The notes beneath the pieces are model-generated. The model did no database searches and had not been told where the DNA came from. It saw nothing but the letters and a program-made list of their open reading frames with translations. Both the position numbers and the translations under genes were made by a program. Positions 8,522 to 17,241 of a stretch of 64,000 bases of DNA are shown piece after piece. The stretch is from Pseudodesulfovibrio sp. Lineage in GTDB: Bacteria; Desulfobacterota; Desulfovibrionia; Desulfovibrionales; Desulfovibrionaceae. The DNA is taken from NCBI GenBank assembly GCA_016342345.1, contig JAEINO010000003.1, positions 62,001-126,000 on the forward strand. Direction: 5' to 3'. Numbering within the stretch: position 1 is the first letter of the stretch; every line of letters starts with the position of its first letter.

Positions 8522-10420
8522 CTACTTTTCCTCACCGGGACCGGGCATGCGCCGCAGAAGCAGGAAAGCGAGCAGGGACATGAGTGTCCCCCCGATCCAT
8601 ATCCAGTTGACCAGAGGATTCACGCTTATCTTGAAGCTGGCCTTTTCGTCCTCGGTAAAGCCGAGCAAGGTGGAATACAGTTCATCGCCCAAACTCGGAA
8701 TGGTCGAGACCTCGGCAAACTGCTGCTGTTCGAAGTTCTTGTAGATACGCTTGTCAGGATTCATGATCCCGACAATCCTGCCATCCTTCGAGACTTCGAG
8801 AATGGTGGTGGCCCTGGCCCGAATGTCCGCGCCGTCACTATCTTCCTTCATGCCGGTATACTTGACCATATACTCGCCGACCATGGCGGTCTGACCCTCG
8901 GCCAGAACCACTTCCTCCTCAATTTGGTAGGGACCGGAAAAAGCGATGCCCAAAGCCATGAGAGCCAAACCCAGATGGATGCCGTAGGCACCCCAGGACT
9001 GTCGCATGGAACGCATGGCCGGATAAAAAACAAACAGCAGGACAATGCCAAATATGGCAGCCACGGAAGCAGCGGCAGTCAGGGTAGCCAGTGGCATGGT
9101 TATGCCCATGGCATAAAAGCCCACAAAACTGACCACCAGAACCACGGTGACAGCGATGAAGCCCTTCATGTTGCGAATGCCACCCTTCCACCCCATCCAC
9201 GGACAGTAGCAGAACAGAAGCACCAGCAAAGACAGAAACGGCAGGCAGACGCGATTGTAAAAATGAGCATCCAGTCCAATGGCCTGGGTCGTCCATATCT
9301 GACTGATGACCGGCCAGAGAGTGCCCAGTGCGACGACCATGCCGAGAGCCAACAGGAACCACGCCGCAATGACCAGCATACCCTGACGGCTCACGAAATC
9401 AGACAGGGAGCGATGGGTCATCCGTTCGCTCATGAATGTTACCATCAGGGTGATGACCAACCAGACCACCATGGACCAGAACAACGGGATGGCAACAGGG
9501 GATTCACCAAACGTATGCAGGGAATCAATGACACCTGAACGGGTCAAGTAAGTGGAAAAAATGCAGAGCAGAAACGTCAGGGACATCAGGAATACATTGG
9601 TACGCTGCAATGCGTTACGCCGGGCCTCAATAATGGATGTATGCAAAACGGCAGTTCCCGCGAACCAGGGAATCAGAGACGCATTTTCCACAGGGTCCCA
9701 TGCCCAGTACCCACCCCAGCCAAGTTCCATGTAGGACCACCAACCGCCAAGCACGATGCCTGCGGTCAGGAAAACCCAGGACAGAATATTCCAGTTGCGG
9801 GTAACCCTGATCCAGGATTTCTGCTCGCTCGCAAGTGATGCTGCCAAGGCGCAGGCCGCGGGAATGGTGTACAGAGCGAATCCCAGAAACAGCAACGGCG
9901 GATGAAAGATCATGCCGGGATTTCTGAGCAACGGGTTGAGACCGCGACCATCAGCCGGAGCCGGAATAATCTCGATAAACGGGTTGCTCCAGCCGGTCAG
10001 CAACAACAAGAAAAAGCCCTGAATGGTCAGGAAAAACATCCAGAAATACAATTTGGTCTGCGAACCAAGCGATTTGTAGCCCGGTGTATAGACAAATATC
10101 ATACCCGAAACAGCGATGATCACTTCCCAGAAAAGCAATGAACCTTCACGCCCGCCCCAAAGTCCGGTCAGGGTGTAGATGAAGGACAGGGCATTATCCA
10201 CGTTGTCGTAAACGTATTGGAAGGAATAGTCGCGGCTGGACAATGCGATGAGCAGGATGACCGTGGAAAAGATCACACCTCCCGAGGCAACCACCTGACC
10301 GCGCTCAATGGCCGCCAGTGCGTTGTCTTTGTCGTTCCAGGCCGCAACCCCGGCCCAGCAGGCAAGGAACAACATGGCAAGCAGGGAAAAAAGCAGGCCG
10401 ATATACCCGGTCAAATGCAT
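8522..10420 (-). CDS. ccmF: CcmF, cytochrome c heme ligation subunit
   Basis: Large polytopic membrane protein of 632 residues that attaches heme to CxxCH motifs of apocytochromes. It contains the WWD domain (WGGYWAWDPVENA at about residues 235-247), the LLTGWSNPF loop and LLRNPGMIFHPPLLFLG. The C-terminal part holds a periplasmic soluble domain before the last membrane segment. It heads the tight ccmFABCD block; ccmE is 343 bp upstream, separated by a fold-back repeat. Confidence 0.96.
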   Translation of the reverse strand: MHLTGYIGLLFSLLAMLFLACWAGVAAWNDKDNALAAIERGQVVASGGVIFSTVILLIALSSRDYSFQYVYDNVDNALSFIYTLTGLWGGREGSLLFWEVIIAVSGMIFVYTPGYKSLGSQTKLYFWMFFLTIQGFFLLLLTGWSNPFIEIIPAPADGRGLNPLLRNPGMIFHPPLLFLGFALYTIPAACALAASLASEQKSWIRVTRNWNILSWVFLTAGIVLGGWWSYMELGWGGYWAWDPVENASLIPWFAGTAVLHTSIIEARRNALQRTNVFLMSLTFLLCIFSTYLTRSGVIDSLHTFGESPVAIPLFWSMVVWLVITLMVTFMSERMTHRSLSDFVSRQGMLVIAAWFLLALGMVVALGTLWPVISQIWTTQAIGLDAHFYNRVCLPFLSLLVLLFCYCPWMGWKGGIRNMKGFIAVTVVLVVSFVGFYAMGITMPLATLTAAASVAAIFGIVLLFVFYPAMRSMRQSWGAYGIHLGLALMALGIAFSGPYQIEEEVVLAEGQTAMVGEYMVKYTGMKEDSDGADIRARATTILEVSKDGRIVGIMNPDKRIYKNFEQQQFAEVSTIPSLGDELYSTLLGFTEDEKASFKISVNPLVNWIWIGGTLMSLLAFLLLRRMPGPGEEK

Positions 10421-10440
10421 ACGTGCTCCTTGGCAAACTG

Positions 10441-10615
10441 ATGGAAAGGACTCGACTGCAGTTCCAAACGAACCGCGAACGAGACTTCCGGGCTACCGGA
10501 AACCGTGCGCCTCTTGCGTGCCTCAAGAAAATCATTCCCTTGCGTACCGGAGGTACACTTTGGTTTTGATCCTTTTTCGCACCGCGCACTCGAACCACCC
10601 TGAATAGTCTGCATA
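10441..10615 (-). repeat. Fold-back intergenic repeat, copy C (fills the ccmE-ccmF gap)
   Basis: This accounts for most of the 343 bp without a gene between ccmF and ccmE. Read on the minus strand it has the same order of blocks as copies at 13423-13582 and 22252-22425: a GGTGCGAAAA-type left block, a central GTACC-GGAGGTAC hairpin (10544-10556), a TTTTCTTGAGG-type right block, and an AGTCTG terminus (10606-10611). I see no coding potential. Confidence 0.6.
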
Positions 10616-10763
10616 ATAAATATTTCAGCGAGGTTGATTATTTTGCTTCAATTGAATTGCCATACCGCAATTCGCAACAAGAATTCAATGGCGAAAGTCA
10701 AAAGGCGATAGATCGGAAAAAGCCCAGTTGCAAGCATGTGAACATTTTTTCACTACTCCACAC

Positions 10764-11195
10764 TTACCCCTTGCTCTTATCCATTTCCTTGCTTTGCTCT
10801 TCATACTTGGAAGGACACTTGGTCACCAGGGTTCTGGCCTTGAATATCCTGCCGTCATTGATGAATGTTCCTTCGACAATAACCTCGGCATCGTCCTTGA
10901 ACGTATCGGGAAGCGCGCCCTTGAATTCCACACGCAAGCTCTTGCCGGACTCGATTTTGTCAAGAAGATCGAAATTCGCACCAATCTTGCCATCAATTAT
11001 TTCCAGATTCCGCGGTGAAACCTTGCCAAACAGACGGGCCTGCTTCAATTCGGCATGATCCATTGACAGCGCCTCGGAAACATTGAGAAAATAGACACTA
11101 TCCTCAGTCAAACCGGAAAAAATGAGATACCCGAGGCCTCCCAGAAAAAGAAAGAGAGCCACGGCATAAACTGCCTTGCTGGATTTTTTCGCCAT
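10764..11195 (-). CDS. ccmE: CcmE, heme chaperone of the CxxxY type
   Basis: Periplasmic, membrane-anchored heme chaperone of 143 residues that carries heme from CcmC to CcmF. It has an N-terminal membrane anchor (about residues 8-28) and the OB-fold body. The usual heme-binding HxxxY is replaced by Cys127-Pro-Ser-Lys-Tyr131. A Cys127 CcmE is known from Desulfovibrio desulfuricans, where a Ccm system without CcmG and CcmH works with this variant; the same combination is seen here. The start ATG lies 2 nt after the stop of the CNNM gene, with GAGGAAT upstream. Confidence 0.94.
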   Translation of the reverse strand: MAKKSSKAVYAVALFLFLGGLGYLIFSGLTEDSVYFLNVSEALSMDHAELKQARLFGKVSPRNLEIIDGKIGANFDLLDKIESGKSLRVEFKGALPDTFKDDAEVIVEGTFINDGRIFKARTLVTKCPSKYEEQSKEMDKSKG

Positions 11196-11197
11196 CA

Positions 11198-12280
11198 CTA
11201 TTCCTCACGCTCGGGGGGCGTTTTCAGTTCTTCCTTACCGTCAGCACCTTCACGACTGCCGGTCAATTCGTCTCTCTGCGTACGGGCCAGTTGCCGCATG
11301 TCCACCACCTGATCGGTCTCGTCAACAATTTCACTTCCGAGAATTTCCTCCAGCACATCCTCAAGGGTGACAACACCGGCCACACCTCCATATTCATCAA
11401 GAACGACACAGAGATGCAATCTGCTGCCAAGAAACTTCACCAAAAGCTTATCTAATGTAATGGACTCCAGAACAAATCGGACCGGTCTCATGATATCGGC
11501 CAGCTTCAGATCGTCCCGATCATCTGCCAGGGCCTCAAGAACGAGCCTGCGATACACCACGCCAACAATATCCTCGGGATCATCATCATAAACCGGAATA
11601 CGACTGTGCGGCCAGTCGGGATGCAACTCGCGCGCCTCTGCCACGGTCATCTCCGACGAAAGTGAAAAAACCACGGTACGAGGCGTCATGATCTGCTCCA
11701 CCGTCTTCATATCAAGGGTGAGGATGTTGCGGATCGACTTCTCCTCATAGGGCTTGATCGACCCGGACCGTCTGGTCAGGCTGACAATGGCCCTGATGTC
11801 ATCTTCCGTATGATCCGGCCCCGTATCCTCTTTCCTCACGGCCTGGGACAAAAAGCCCATGACCGCAATTACCGGCTTGAACAACCAGATCAGCCCATTG
11901 AGTGGTCGAGCCAGAGGCGGCGCAATGCGACTACTGTATACCACGCCGAGAGTCTTGGGCAGAATCTCGGTAAAAATGAGAATAATTACTGTAAAGACCA
12001 CTGTAAAGAGCCACAGGGTCTCTTTCCCGTAAACATTTGCCCAAGCCCAGCCTGCCACGGCTGCTCCGGCAGTATGCGCGCAGGTGTTCAGGGTCAGAAT
12101 AGCGGTGATGGGTTCGTCAACGTTGGAGCGCAGCTTATTCAGCAATGCAGCAGACTTGCTACCACTTACCCGGAGCTTTTCAATATCGGCCCAGCTCATG
12201 GAATAAAGAGCGGCCTCTGCCACGGAACAGAACATGGAAACAAAGACAGCCACGCCAACAGCGAGAATAAGTTCAAACAT
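11198..12280 (-). CDS. CNNM (DUF21) / CBS-domain membrane protein
   Basis: A 360-residue protein with an N-terminal CNNM/DUF21 transmembrane domain (about residues 1-180; SMFCSVAEAALYSMSWADIEKL, FTEILPKTLGV in pieces) and a CBS pair (VMTPR-like IMTPRTVVFSLS, and DEYGGVAGVVTLEDVLEEILG). The family includes CorC/HlyC-type proteins and Mg2+/Na+ handling transporters. The usual C-terminal transporter-associated domain is missing and is replaced by a short charged tail. The start MFELILAVG at 12280 is chosen over a 76-codon upstream extension that overlaps the divergent gene. It is probably cotranscribed with ccmE (2-nt gap); a functional link to cytochrome assembly is not evident. Confidence 0.88.
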   Translation of the reverse strand: MFELILAVGVAVFVSMFCSVAEAALYSMSWADIEKLRVSGSKSAALLNKLRSNVDEPITAILTLNTCAHTAGAAVAGWAWANVYGKETLWLFTVVFTVIILIFTEILPKTLGVVYSSRIAPPLARPLNGLIWLFKPVIAVMGFLSQAVRKEDTGPDHTEDDIRAIVSLTRRSGSIKPYEEKSIRNILTLDMKTVEQIMTPRTVVFSLSSEMTVAEARELHPDWPHSRIPVYDDDPEDIVGVVYRRLVLEALADDRDDLKLADIMRPVRFVLESITLDKLLVKFLGSRLHLCVVLDEYGGVAGVVTLEDVLEEILGSEIVDETDQVVDMRQLARTQRDELTGSREGADGKEELKTPPEREE

Positions 12281-12412
12281 AGATTTTTGATCGCTTCCTG
12301 AAAACGGTCCGCTAGCCACGGAGTTTGAGAGGTTGAATATAGCAGATGAGAACCAACGGCGCAATACGCAAGGCACTTGACTTCCAAGACGATTGAGGCG
12401 AACTGAACGGAC

Positions 12413-13426
12413 ATGACAAAGCTCGGCAAAACAAATCCGAAAGTCGTCTTCCGCCTCGGGCATCTGGGTGACGTGGTGCTGACCACCGGAGTTCTCTCCT
12501 ACTGGCACGAAAAAAGTGATGACACCTTCATTTTCATCACTCGGGCCGGAAACGCTTCCCTACTCGACAATCACCCGGCCATCAAGCACATCGTTGGCTT
12601 GGACGACGATATGCTCAAAGGTGCAGCATGGCTCAAGGAAAGCAGGCGTCTGGCCGGTAAATACAAAGATCACAGCCTTCTCGATCTGCACTGTACCCTG
12701 CGCTCCCGGCTGCTGTCACTCTGCTGGAAGGGACCGGTTCACCGCTATCCGAAATTCGGTCTGGCACGCAGACTTTATGACAAGACGCACGCCCAACGAT
12801 ACCGCACCATGCTCGAAGCGTCCAACGTGCCGCAGCGATATGCCATGGCCACTGGCACCAAGCCACCCCGTGCCGATGCCCTGCTGCCGCGCATCTTTCT
12901 TTCCAACGAGGAACGGACCAAGGCACAGGCCATGCTCTCCAAGATGTCCAACGGCAAGCCGCTCATTGCCCTGCATCCCTATGCCACCCATCCGGCAAAG
13001 ACATGGCCACGCGAACATTGGCAGAATCTGACAGGATTGCTGGCTGGTGCAAACATGGACTGGTTCATAGTGGGCCGCAACGAAAAACCCATCTTTGCCA
13101 ACCACGACCGCGATCTGACCAACAAGACCAGCCTGCGTGAGACATGTGCACTCATGGAAAAAGCCGATCTGCTGATAACCGGAGACTCCGGCCCCATGCA
13201 TCTGGGTTGCGGTGTGGACACACCAGTGCTGGCCTTTTTCGGCCCGACCTCCAAAGCCTGGGGATTCTACCCTGCCGGGCCTGATGATCGCGTGCTCGAA
13301 CTCCCGATGGACTGCCGTCCCTGCTCACTGCACGGAGCCAAAAACTGCACAAAAGGGTATGAATGCATGCTCGCCATCACGCCTGAAAACGTCATGAAGA
13401 CCGTTCACGACATGGTTCCCTGCTAG
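12413..13426 (+). CDS. Family 9 glycosyltransferase (heptosyltransferase-like)
   Basis: A 337-residue cytoplasmic glycosyltransferase of the ADP-heptose:LPS heptosyltransferase family. Signatures are the N-terminal VVFRLGHLGDVVLTTGVL, the phosphate-binding LIALHPYATHPAKTWP and the donor-site LLITGDSGPMHLGCGVDTPVLAFFGPT (in pieces). It probably adds heptose to the lipopolysaccharide core. It diverges from the CNNM gene with 132 bp between, and its TAG stop lies in the left edge of a fold-back repeat. WaaC versus WaaF assignment cannot be made from sequence alone. Confidence 0.9.
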   Translation: MTKLGKTNPKVVFRLGHLGDVVLTTGVLSYWHEKSDDTFIFITRAGNASLLDNHPAIKHIVGLDDDMLKGAAWLKESRRLAGKYKDHSLLDLHCTLRSRLLSLCWKGPVHRYPKFGLARRLYDKTHAQRYRTMLEASNVPQRYAMATGTKPPRADALLPRIFLSNEERTKAQAMLSKMSNGKPLIALHPYATHPAKTWPREHWQNLTGLLAGANMDWFIVGRNEKPIFANHDRDLTNKTSLRETCALMEKADLLITGDSGPMHLGCGVDTPVLAFFGPTSKAWGFYPAGPDDRVLELPMDCRPCSLHGAKNCTKGYECMLAITPENVMKTVHDMVPC

Positions 13427-13582
13427 GGAAGTACTGATTAATTCATTTTTCAGGAAGTGCTGTAGAATTATTCGTTGGCAAGGCGCAAGAAAACATCAAG
13501 GCCGACGCGTACTTCCTGTACGCTAGGATTTGAGGTTTTTAAAGCAACGAAGCCAGCGGACAATTATGCAGTGCTTCCCTAG
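13423..13582 (+). repeat. Fold-back intergenic repeat, copy A
   Basis: The 160-bp interval between the glycosyltransferase and nadD is one large inverted repeat. The ends CTAGGGAAGTACTG (13423-13436) and CAGTGCTTCCCTAG (13569-13582) pair with one mismatch. The centre is a perfect GCGTAC-TTCCT-GTACGC hairpin (13507-13523), and the arms carry CAAGGCGCAAGAAAA and TTTTTAAAGCAACG blocks shared with other copies. It contains the stop codon of the upstream gene and may act as its 3'-end structure. Confidence 0.75.
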
Positions 13583-13602
13583 AGTCTTCCCGCAACAGCC
13601 CT

Positions 13603-14259
13603 TTACTTCCGCTTTCCCCAATACTGTTCGATTTCAGCAGCCTTCTCTTCCAGCAGACTTTCCACGCCAGATGGCACAAGCAGACTCAGGCTCCGGCGTT
13701 CCAGCCAGCGGCGGCGAATATGCCCGCCCTTGATATCCAGCCGGGGAATGTCAACAAGCCGGATGGTGTGGCCGTCCGGGAACAACCACAGCCCTGCCTC
13801 CTGCTGCTTTGCGCTCGGCCATCGATCCTTGATGAACCCGGCGACCTTGTCTGCGGCCTTCCATCGATTGACCACCACCAGCGAGGCCATGTCCGGGATT
13901 TCCAAACCACGTCGCCAACTTTGAAGTTCCAGAAAAGTCGATGCGCCCACAATGAAATGAATCTCTGAATCAGGCTGTTCGATACGGTAACAGTTGAGGG
14001 TATCGCAGGTGAATGACGGGCCGGGCCGGTCGCCTTCCAATGGGTTGGAGGCAAGTCCGGGCATCCCCTCGATGGCCCGATTGACGAGTTCGAGACGAAG
14101 TTCAAAGGGGAGAATGTCAGCCCCATCTTTATGCGGAGGCTTCTTGGCAGGGACGAGTTCGACCCGATCGAGCGAAAGTCGTTCGAGGGTTTCGATGGCC
14201 ATACGGACATGGCCGGAATGGATGGGGTTGAAGCTGCCGCCGAGGATGCCTATTTTCAC
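13603..14259 (-). CDS. nadD: Nicotinate-nucleotide adenylyltransferase
   Basis: Transfers AMP from ATP to nicotinate mononucleotide in NAD+ synthesis; 218 residues, cytoplasmic. The N-terminal nucleotidyltransferase signature GGSFNPIHSGHVRMA is clear, followed by VELVPAKKPPHKDG. The second family motif, usually ISSTxIR near the C-terminus, is diverged here (DIKGGHIRRRWLERRSLSLL), although the following LVPSGVESLL matches the family end. Translation starts at a GTG with AAGGAG 8 nt upstream. The upstream flank (above 14260) is the repeat array. Confidence 0.9.
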   Translation of the reverse strand: MKIGILGGSFNPIHSGHVRMAIETLERLSLDRVELVPAKKPPHKDGADILPFELRLELVNRAIEGMPGLASNPLEGDRPGPSFTCDTLNCYRIEQPDSEIHFIVGASTFLELQSWRRGLEIPDMASLVVVNRWKAADKVAGFIKDRWPSAKQQEAGLWLFPDGHTIRLVDIPRLDIKGGHIRRRWLERRSLSLLVPSGVESLLEEKAAEIEQYWGKRK

Positions 14260-14360
14260 TGAGGTTTCTCCTTGATTGGAAGGAAGATAATCTGGTTGAG
14301 GGGAGGAAGCAAGGGGAAGTGGTGGTGGAGAAAGGAAGGTATGGGAAAGAAAAACAGGAA

Positions 14361-14655
14361 GAGAGAGCCAGCAACGCCTGCGGCGTGGCTTCCAAAGTTC
14401 GTAATTGCCCTTCCGGCGGAGTTCGTTTCTTTTTCCAAAGCAAAAAAGAAAGAACCAAAGAAAAGTGCTTTTTTCTAGCTTGGCCGCAGGCCGTTCAAGC
14501 CGAGAATCTGATCAAAGCGGGTCGGCTCCATCCCACGAAAGGTCTAGGCTATTGCTCCCCGTACCATGCCCGTTCAAAAAAACATATCGGGCCACCTCAC
14601 CGGAGCCACCTCCTCCGCTTTGTCAGCTTCTAAGCCTTGAAAGGCTTAACGCTAG
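14361..14655 (+). repeat. Structured repeat type A, left copy 1
   Basis: First of four tandem, same-orientation copies. Order of elements: a short hairpin ACGCC-TGC-GGCGT, the conserved CCTTCCGGCGGAG block, a long Y/R hairpin (GTTC-TTTCTTTTT pairing with AAAAAGAAAGAAC), the AGCTTGGCCGC-AGGCC hairpin, AATCTGATCAAAGCGGGTCG, and the terminal TAAGCCTTGAAAGGCTTA palindrome followed by ACGCT. The first two hairpins differ in sequence from copies 2-4 but keep their pairing. The short reading frame across it is also read across every other copy and is regarded as non-coding. Confidence 0.85.
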
Positions 14656-14733
14656 GGGGAGGGTGGTAAATTTTTGGATGAGATGTTGGAAAGCAGTAAG
14701 AAAGAAAAGGGGAGATAAAAAAGGGAAAAGAAT

Positions 14734-15020
14734 GAGCCGGTCGAACCTGCGGTTCTTACTCCATGTTTTGAAATGCCCTTCCGGCGGAGGTACTTTCTTT
14801 TAGAGGCCGAAAAGAAAGTACCCAAAGAAACTGCCTTTACTAGCTTGACCGCATGCCGTTCAAGCCGAGAATCTGATCAAAGCGGGTCGGCTCCAACTCA
14901 TGAAAGGTCTAGGCTATTCCTCCCCGTACAATGCCGGTTTATCAAAACTTATCGGGCCGCCCCACCGGAGCCACCTCCTCCGCTTTGTCAGCTTCTAAGC
15001 CTTGAAAGGCTTAACGCTAG
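14734..15020 (+). repeat. Structured repeat type A, left copy 2
   Basis: The first hairpin is GAACC-TGC-GGTTC, and the second is TACTTTCTTTT pairing perfectly with AAAAGAAAGTA. The body matches copy 1. Copies 2 and 3 are exactly 365 bp apart start to start, including the purine-rich spacer (about 80 bp) between copies. Confidence 0.87.
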
Positions 15021-15098
15021 GGGGGAGGGTGGTGGATTTTTGGATGAGATGTTGGAAAGCAGTAAGAAAAAAAAGGGGAGATAAAAAAGAGAAAAAAA

Positions 15099-15386
15099 GA
15101 GCCGGTCGAACCTGCGGTTCTTACTCCATGTTTTAAAATGCCCTTCCGGCGGAGGTACTTTCTTTTAGAGGCCGAAAAGAAAGTACCCAAAGAAACTGCC
15201 TTTTCTAGCTTGGCCGCAGGCCGTTCAAGCCGAGAATCTGATCAAAGCGGGTCGGTTCCATCCCATGAAAGGTCCAGGCTATTCCTCCCCGCACAATGCC
15301 AGTTCAAAAAAACATATCGGGCCACCTCACCGGAGCCACCTCCTCCGCTTTGTCAGCTTCTAAGCCTTGAAAGGCTTAACGCTAGG
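15099..15386 (+). repeat. Structured repeat type A, left copy 3
   Basis: Same head and body as copy 2, with scattered substitutions in the loop regions and intact stems. The spacer to copy 4 is almost identical to the spacer between copies 1 and 2, which indicates recent tandem duplication of a roughly 365-bp unit. Confidence 0.87.
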
Positions 15387-15463
15387 GGGAGGGTGGTAAA
15401 TTTTTGGATGAGATGTTGGAAAGCAGTAAGAAAGAAAAGGGGAGATAAAAAAGGGAAAAGAAT

Positions 15464-15751
15464 GAGCCGGTCGAACCTGCGGTTCTTACTCCATGTTTTG
15501 AAATGCCCTTCCGGCGGAGGTACTTTCTTTTAGAGGCCGAAAAGAAAGTACCCAAAGAAACTGCCTTTTCTAGCTTGGCCGCATGCCGTTCAAGCCGAGA
15601 ATCTGATCAAAGCGGGTCGGTTCCATCCCATGAAAGGTCCAGGCTATTCCTCCCCGCACAATGCCAGTTCATCAAAATTTATCGGGCCACTCCACCGGAG
15701 TCGCCTCCTCCGCTTTGTCAGCTTCTAAGCCTTGAAAGGCTTAACGCTGGG
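15464..15751 (+). repeat. Structured repeat type A, left copy 4
   Basis: Last of the tandem array. It carries the TACTTTCTTTT/AAAAGAAAGTA hairpin and ends at the AAGCCTT-GA-AAGGCTT palindrome followed by ACGCTGGGGAGG. About 105 bp of unique sequence follows before the small membrane protein gene. Confidence 0.87.
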
Positions 15752-15855
15752 GAGGGGGAACAACTGACTGCAAACACTCTGACTTATCCGCTCGAAACTA
15801 TCAAAAGCGGAGTTCTATAAAATTTGCTATGCCTCTTCAAAAAAGGAGACACCTC

Positions 15856-16212
15856 ATGGAAAAGATTTTGCTTATTGTTCTTGGTGCGTTTATTGGCGCA
15901 GTCCCAACCCTCATTATGGGGTGGATGAATCTTAAAGCCACAAAAGAAAGGCATATGAGGGAGCTTGGTTTGAAAATGGCCCTTGCGGAATACAAAGTAC
16001 ATACCGACCTTGTTGTTGCAAAAGGGAAGGGCAAGTTCTCTCCGCCTAGTGCCTATCTCGCACCGGCATATCAAAGTGTTCTTAAGCTCATGGATACTAA
16101 TTTGAGCACAACTGATTTCGACAAAGTATATACGGACTTGGCCGAAATTGCGCGCGAGAACAGCAAGGCCGCTGAGGAAAGTCTCCCTAAAGCGAAAGGA
16201 AAAGACAACTAA
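15856..16212 (+). CDS. Small membrane-anchored protein of unknown function
   Basis: A 118-residue protein with a single N-terminal hydrophobic segment (MEKILLIVLGAFIGAVPTLI) and a charged, mostly helical remainder ending in a lysine-rich tail. AAAAGGAG 9 nt before the ATG at 15856 is a strong ribosome binding site and decides the start over an in-frame upstream ATG. I do not recognise a family. It is enclosed by repeat cluster A on the left and type B repeats on the right, and has lower GC than the surrounding housekeeping genes, which suggests accessory origin. Confidence 0.7.
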   Translation: MEKILLIVLGAFIGAVPTLIMGWMNLKATKERHMRELGLKMALAEYKVHTDLVVAKGKGKFSPPSAYLAPAYQSVLKLMDTNLSTTDFDKVYTDLAEIARENSKAAEESLPKAKGKDN

Positions 16213-16339
16213 CAACTGCATTTCGTCCCTACTAATTTTGAAAACGTTATGTCTGTGCTGCTTTCTTGTTAACTCAACCCTATGGAGGGTTCCGCACCTG
16301 TGCCCTTGGCACACATTCTTAAAAAAACAAGGAGCCTTT

Positions 16340-16411
16340 ATGGCCCACCTCCACGCCCTTGCGGTGATTTTACAATCATTGCTTTTGATCGTTGAGATAG
16401 CTCGCGACTAA
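16340..16411 (+). CDS. 23-residue hydrophobic peptide ORF
   Basis: A short frame MAHLHALAVILQSLLLIVEI plus three residues (ARD) with a strong AAGGAG ribosome binding site 6 nt from the ATG. Almost the whole peptide is one hydrophobic helix. Two small hairpins (AACCCT-ATGG-AGGGTT and GTGCC-CTT-GGCAC) lie in the 75 bp upstream. The layout resembles small membrane peptides such as type I toxins, but no family match can be claimed. It sits between repeat types A and B, as does the peptide at 28579-28668. Confidence 0.5.
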   Translation: MAHLHALAVILQSLLLIVEIARD

Positions 16412-16606
16412 AGCGGGCAATAGTGTGAACCTCAATGGGCACAAGCGGGCCTGCGGAACCTTCCTTCTTTCTTTCTTTTCACATCAACTGCTTATCAATC
16501 AGTAGAAAAAAACCTCACGATGCCATTCCGTGTTCAAAGGCATTACTTCGGCATTCTGAAGAACCAATTTCTTCAAAACACTCTTTCGCTAAAAAGTCCC
16601 TCCCAA

Positions 16607-16812
16607 GCATTAACCGCTCAGTCGGTTTAGAAGCTGACCAAGAGGGCGAACAGCCCGATTGGATCAGATTCTTATACCAGTGAGCGCAGCGGCCAAGCTA
16701 GAAAGCCGAGTTTTTTTGGTTCTTTTTTGGGGCGGCTCAGCCAAAAAAGAACCCCGCCGGGAGGGCAATTTCAAAACGGGAGCAAGAACCGCAGGTTCGA
16801 CCGGATCTCTCT
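16607..16812 (-). repeat. Structured repeat type B, left copy 1
   Basis: Read on the minus strand it has the same architecture as type A but a different terminal stem: AACCG-ACTGAG-CGGTT in place of AAGCCTT-GA-AAGGCTT. The Y/R hairpin is GGTTCTTTTTTGG pairing with CCAAAAAAGAAC. The interval 16412-16606 before it holds no recognisable feature. Confidence 0.8.
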
Positions 16813-16910
16813 TCCTCTTCTCTCTTTTCCCACGAACCCATCAATCACAGATAATTTTCAACTTAACCCTCACCCCTCTTCCAACCTCACCATCAAAGAC
16901 ACCTCCCAAG

Positions 16911-17115
16911 CATTAACCGCTCAGTCGGTTTAGAAGCTGACCAAGAGGGCGAACAGCCCGATTGGATCAGATTCTTATGCCAGTGAGCGCAGCGGCCAAG
17001 CTAGAAAGCCGAGTTTTTTTGGTTCTTTTTTGGGGCGGCTCAGCCAAAAAAGAACTCCGCCGGAAGGGCAATTTCAAAACGGGAGCGAGAACCACAGGTT
17101 CGACCGGCTCTCTCT
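16911..17115 (-). repeat. Structured repeat type B, left copy 2
   Basis: Nearly identical to the copy about 300 bp to its left, including the unusual duplicated context CCTCCCAAGCATTAACCGC at its edge. Together the two copies form a tandem pair in the orientation opposite to the type A array. No coding capacity is believed. Confidence 0.8.
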
Positions 17116-17241
17116 TCCTCTTTTCCTCATCTTCTCCCATTCCCCCGTCCCCGTCCCCGTCCCCCAACAAAAAAAGGCCGACACCCCATCCGGGCTGCCG
17201 ACCATATTCTTCCCCAAAAAAACAAAAAATCTAAATCAAAC

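Noticed and set aside
14361-15751. Tandem repeats resembling a CRISPR or satellite array
   Set aside because: Units are about 365 bp with near-identical spacers and internal hairpins; there are no unique spacers of 30-40 bp and no cas genes.
14405-15820. Family of proteins beginning MPFRRRYF or MPFRRSSF
   Set aside because: The same frame appears in every repeat copy on both sides, without consistent ribosome binding sites, ends at variable points and crosses hairpin stems. Treated as spurious translation of the repeats.
15784-16314. 176-codon minus-strand frame across the small membrane protein
   Set aside because: The plus-strand frame has a strong AAAAGGAG site and a membrane helix; the minus frame has no ribosome binding site.
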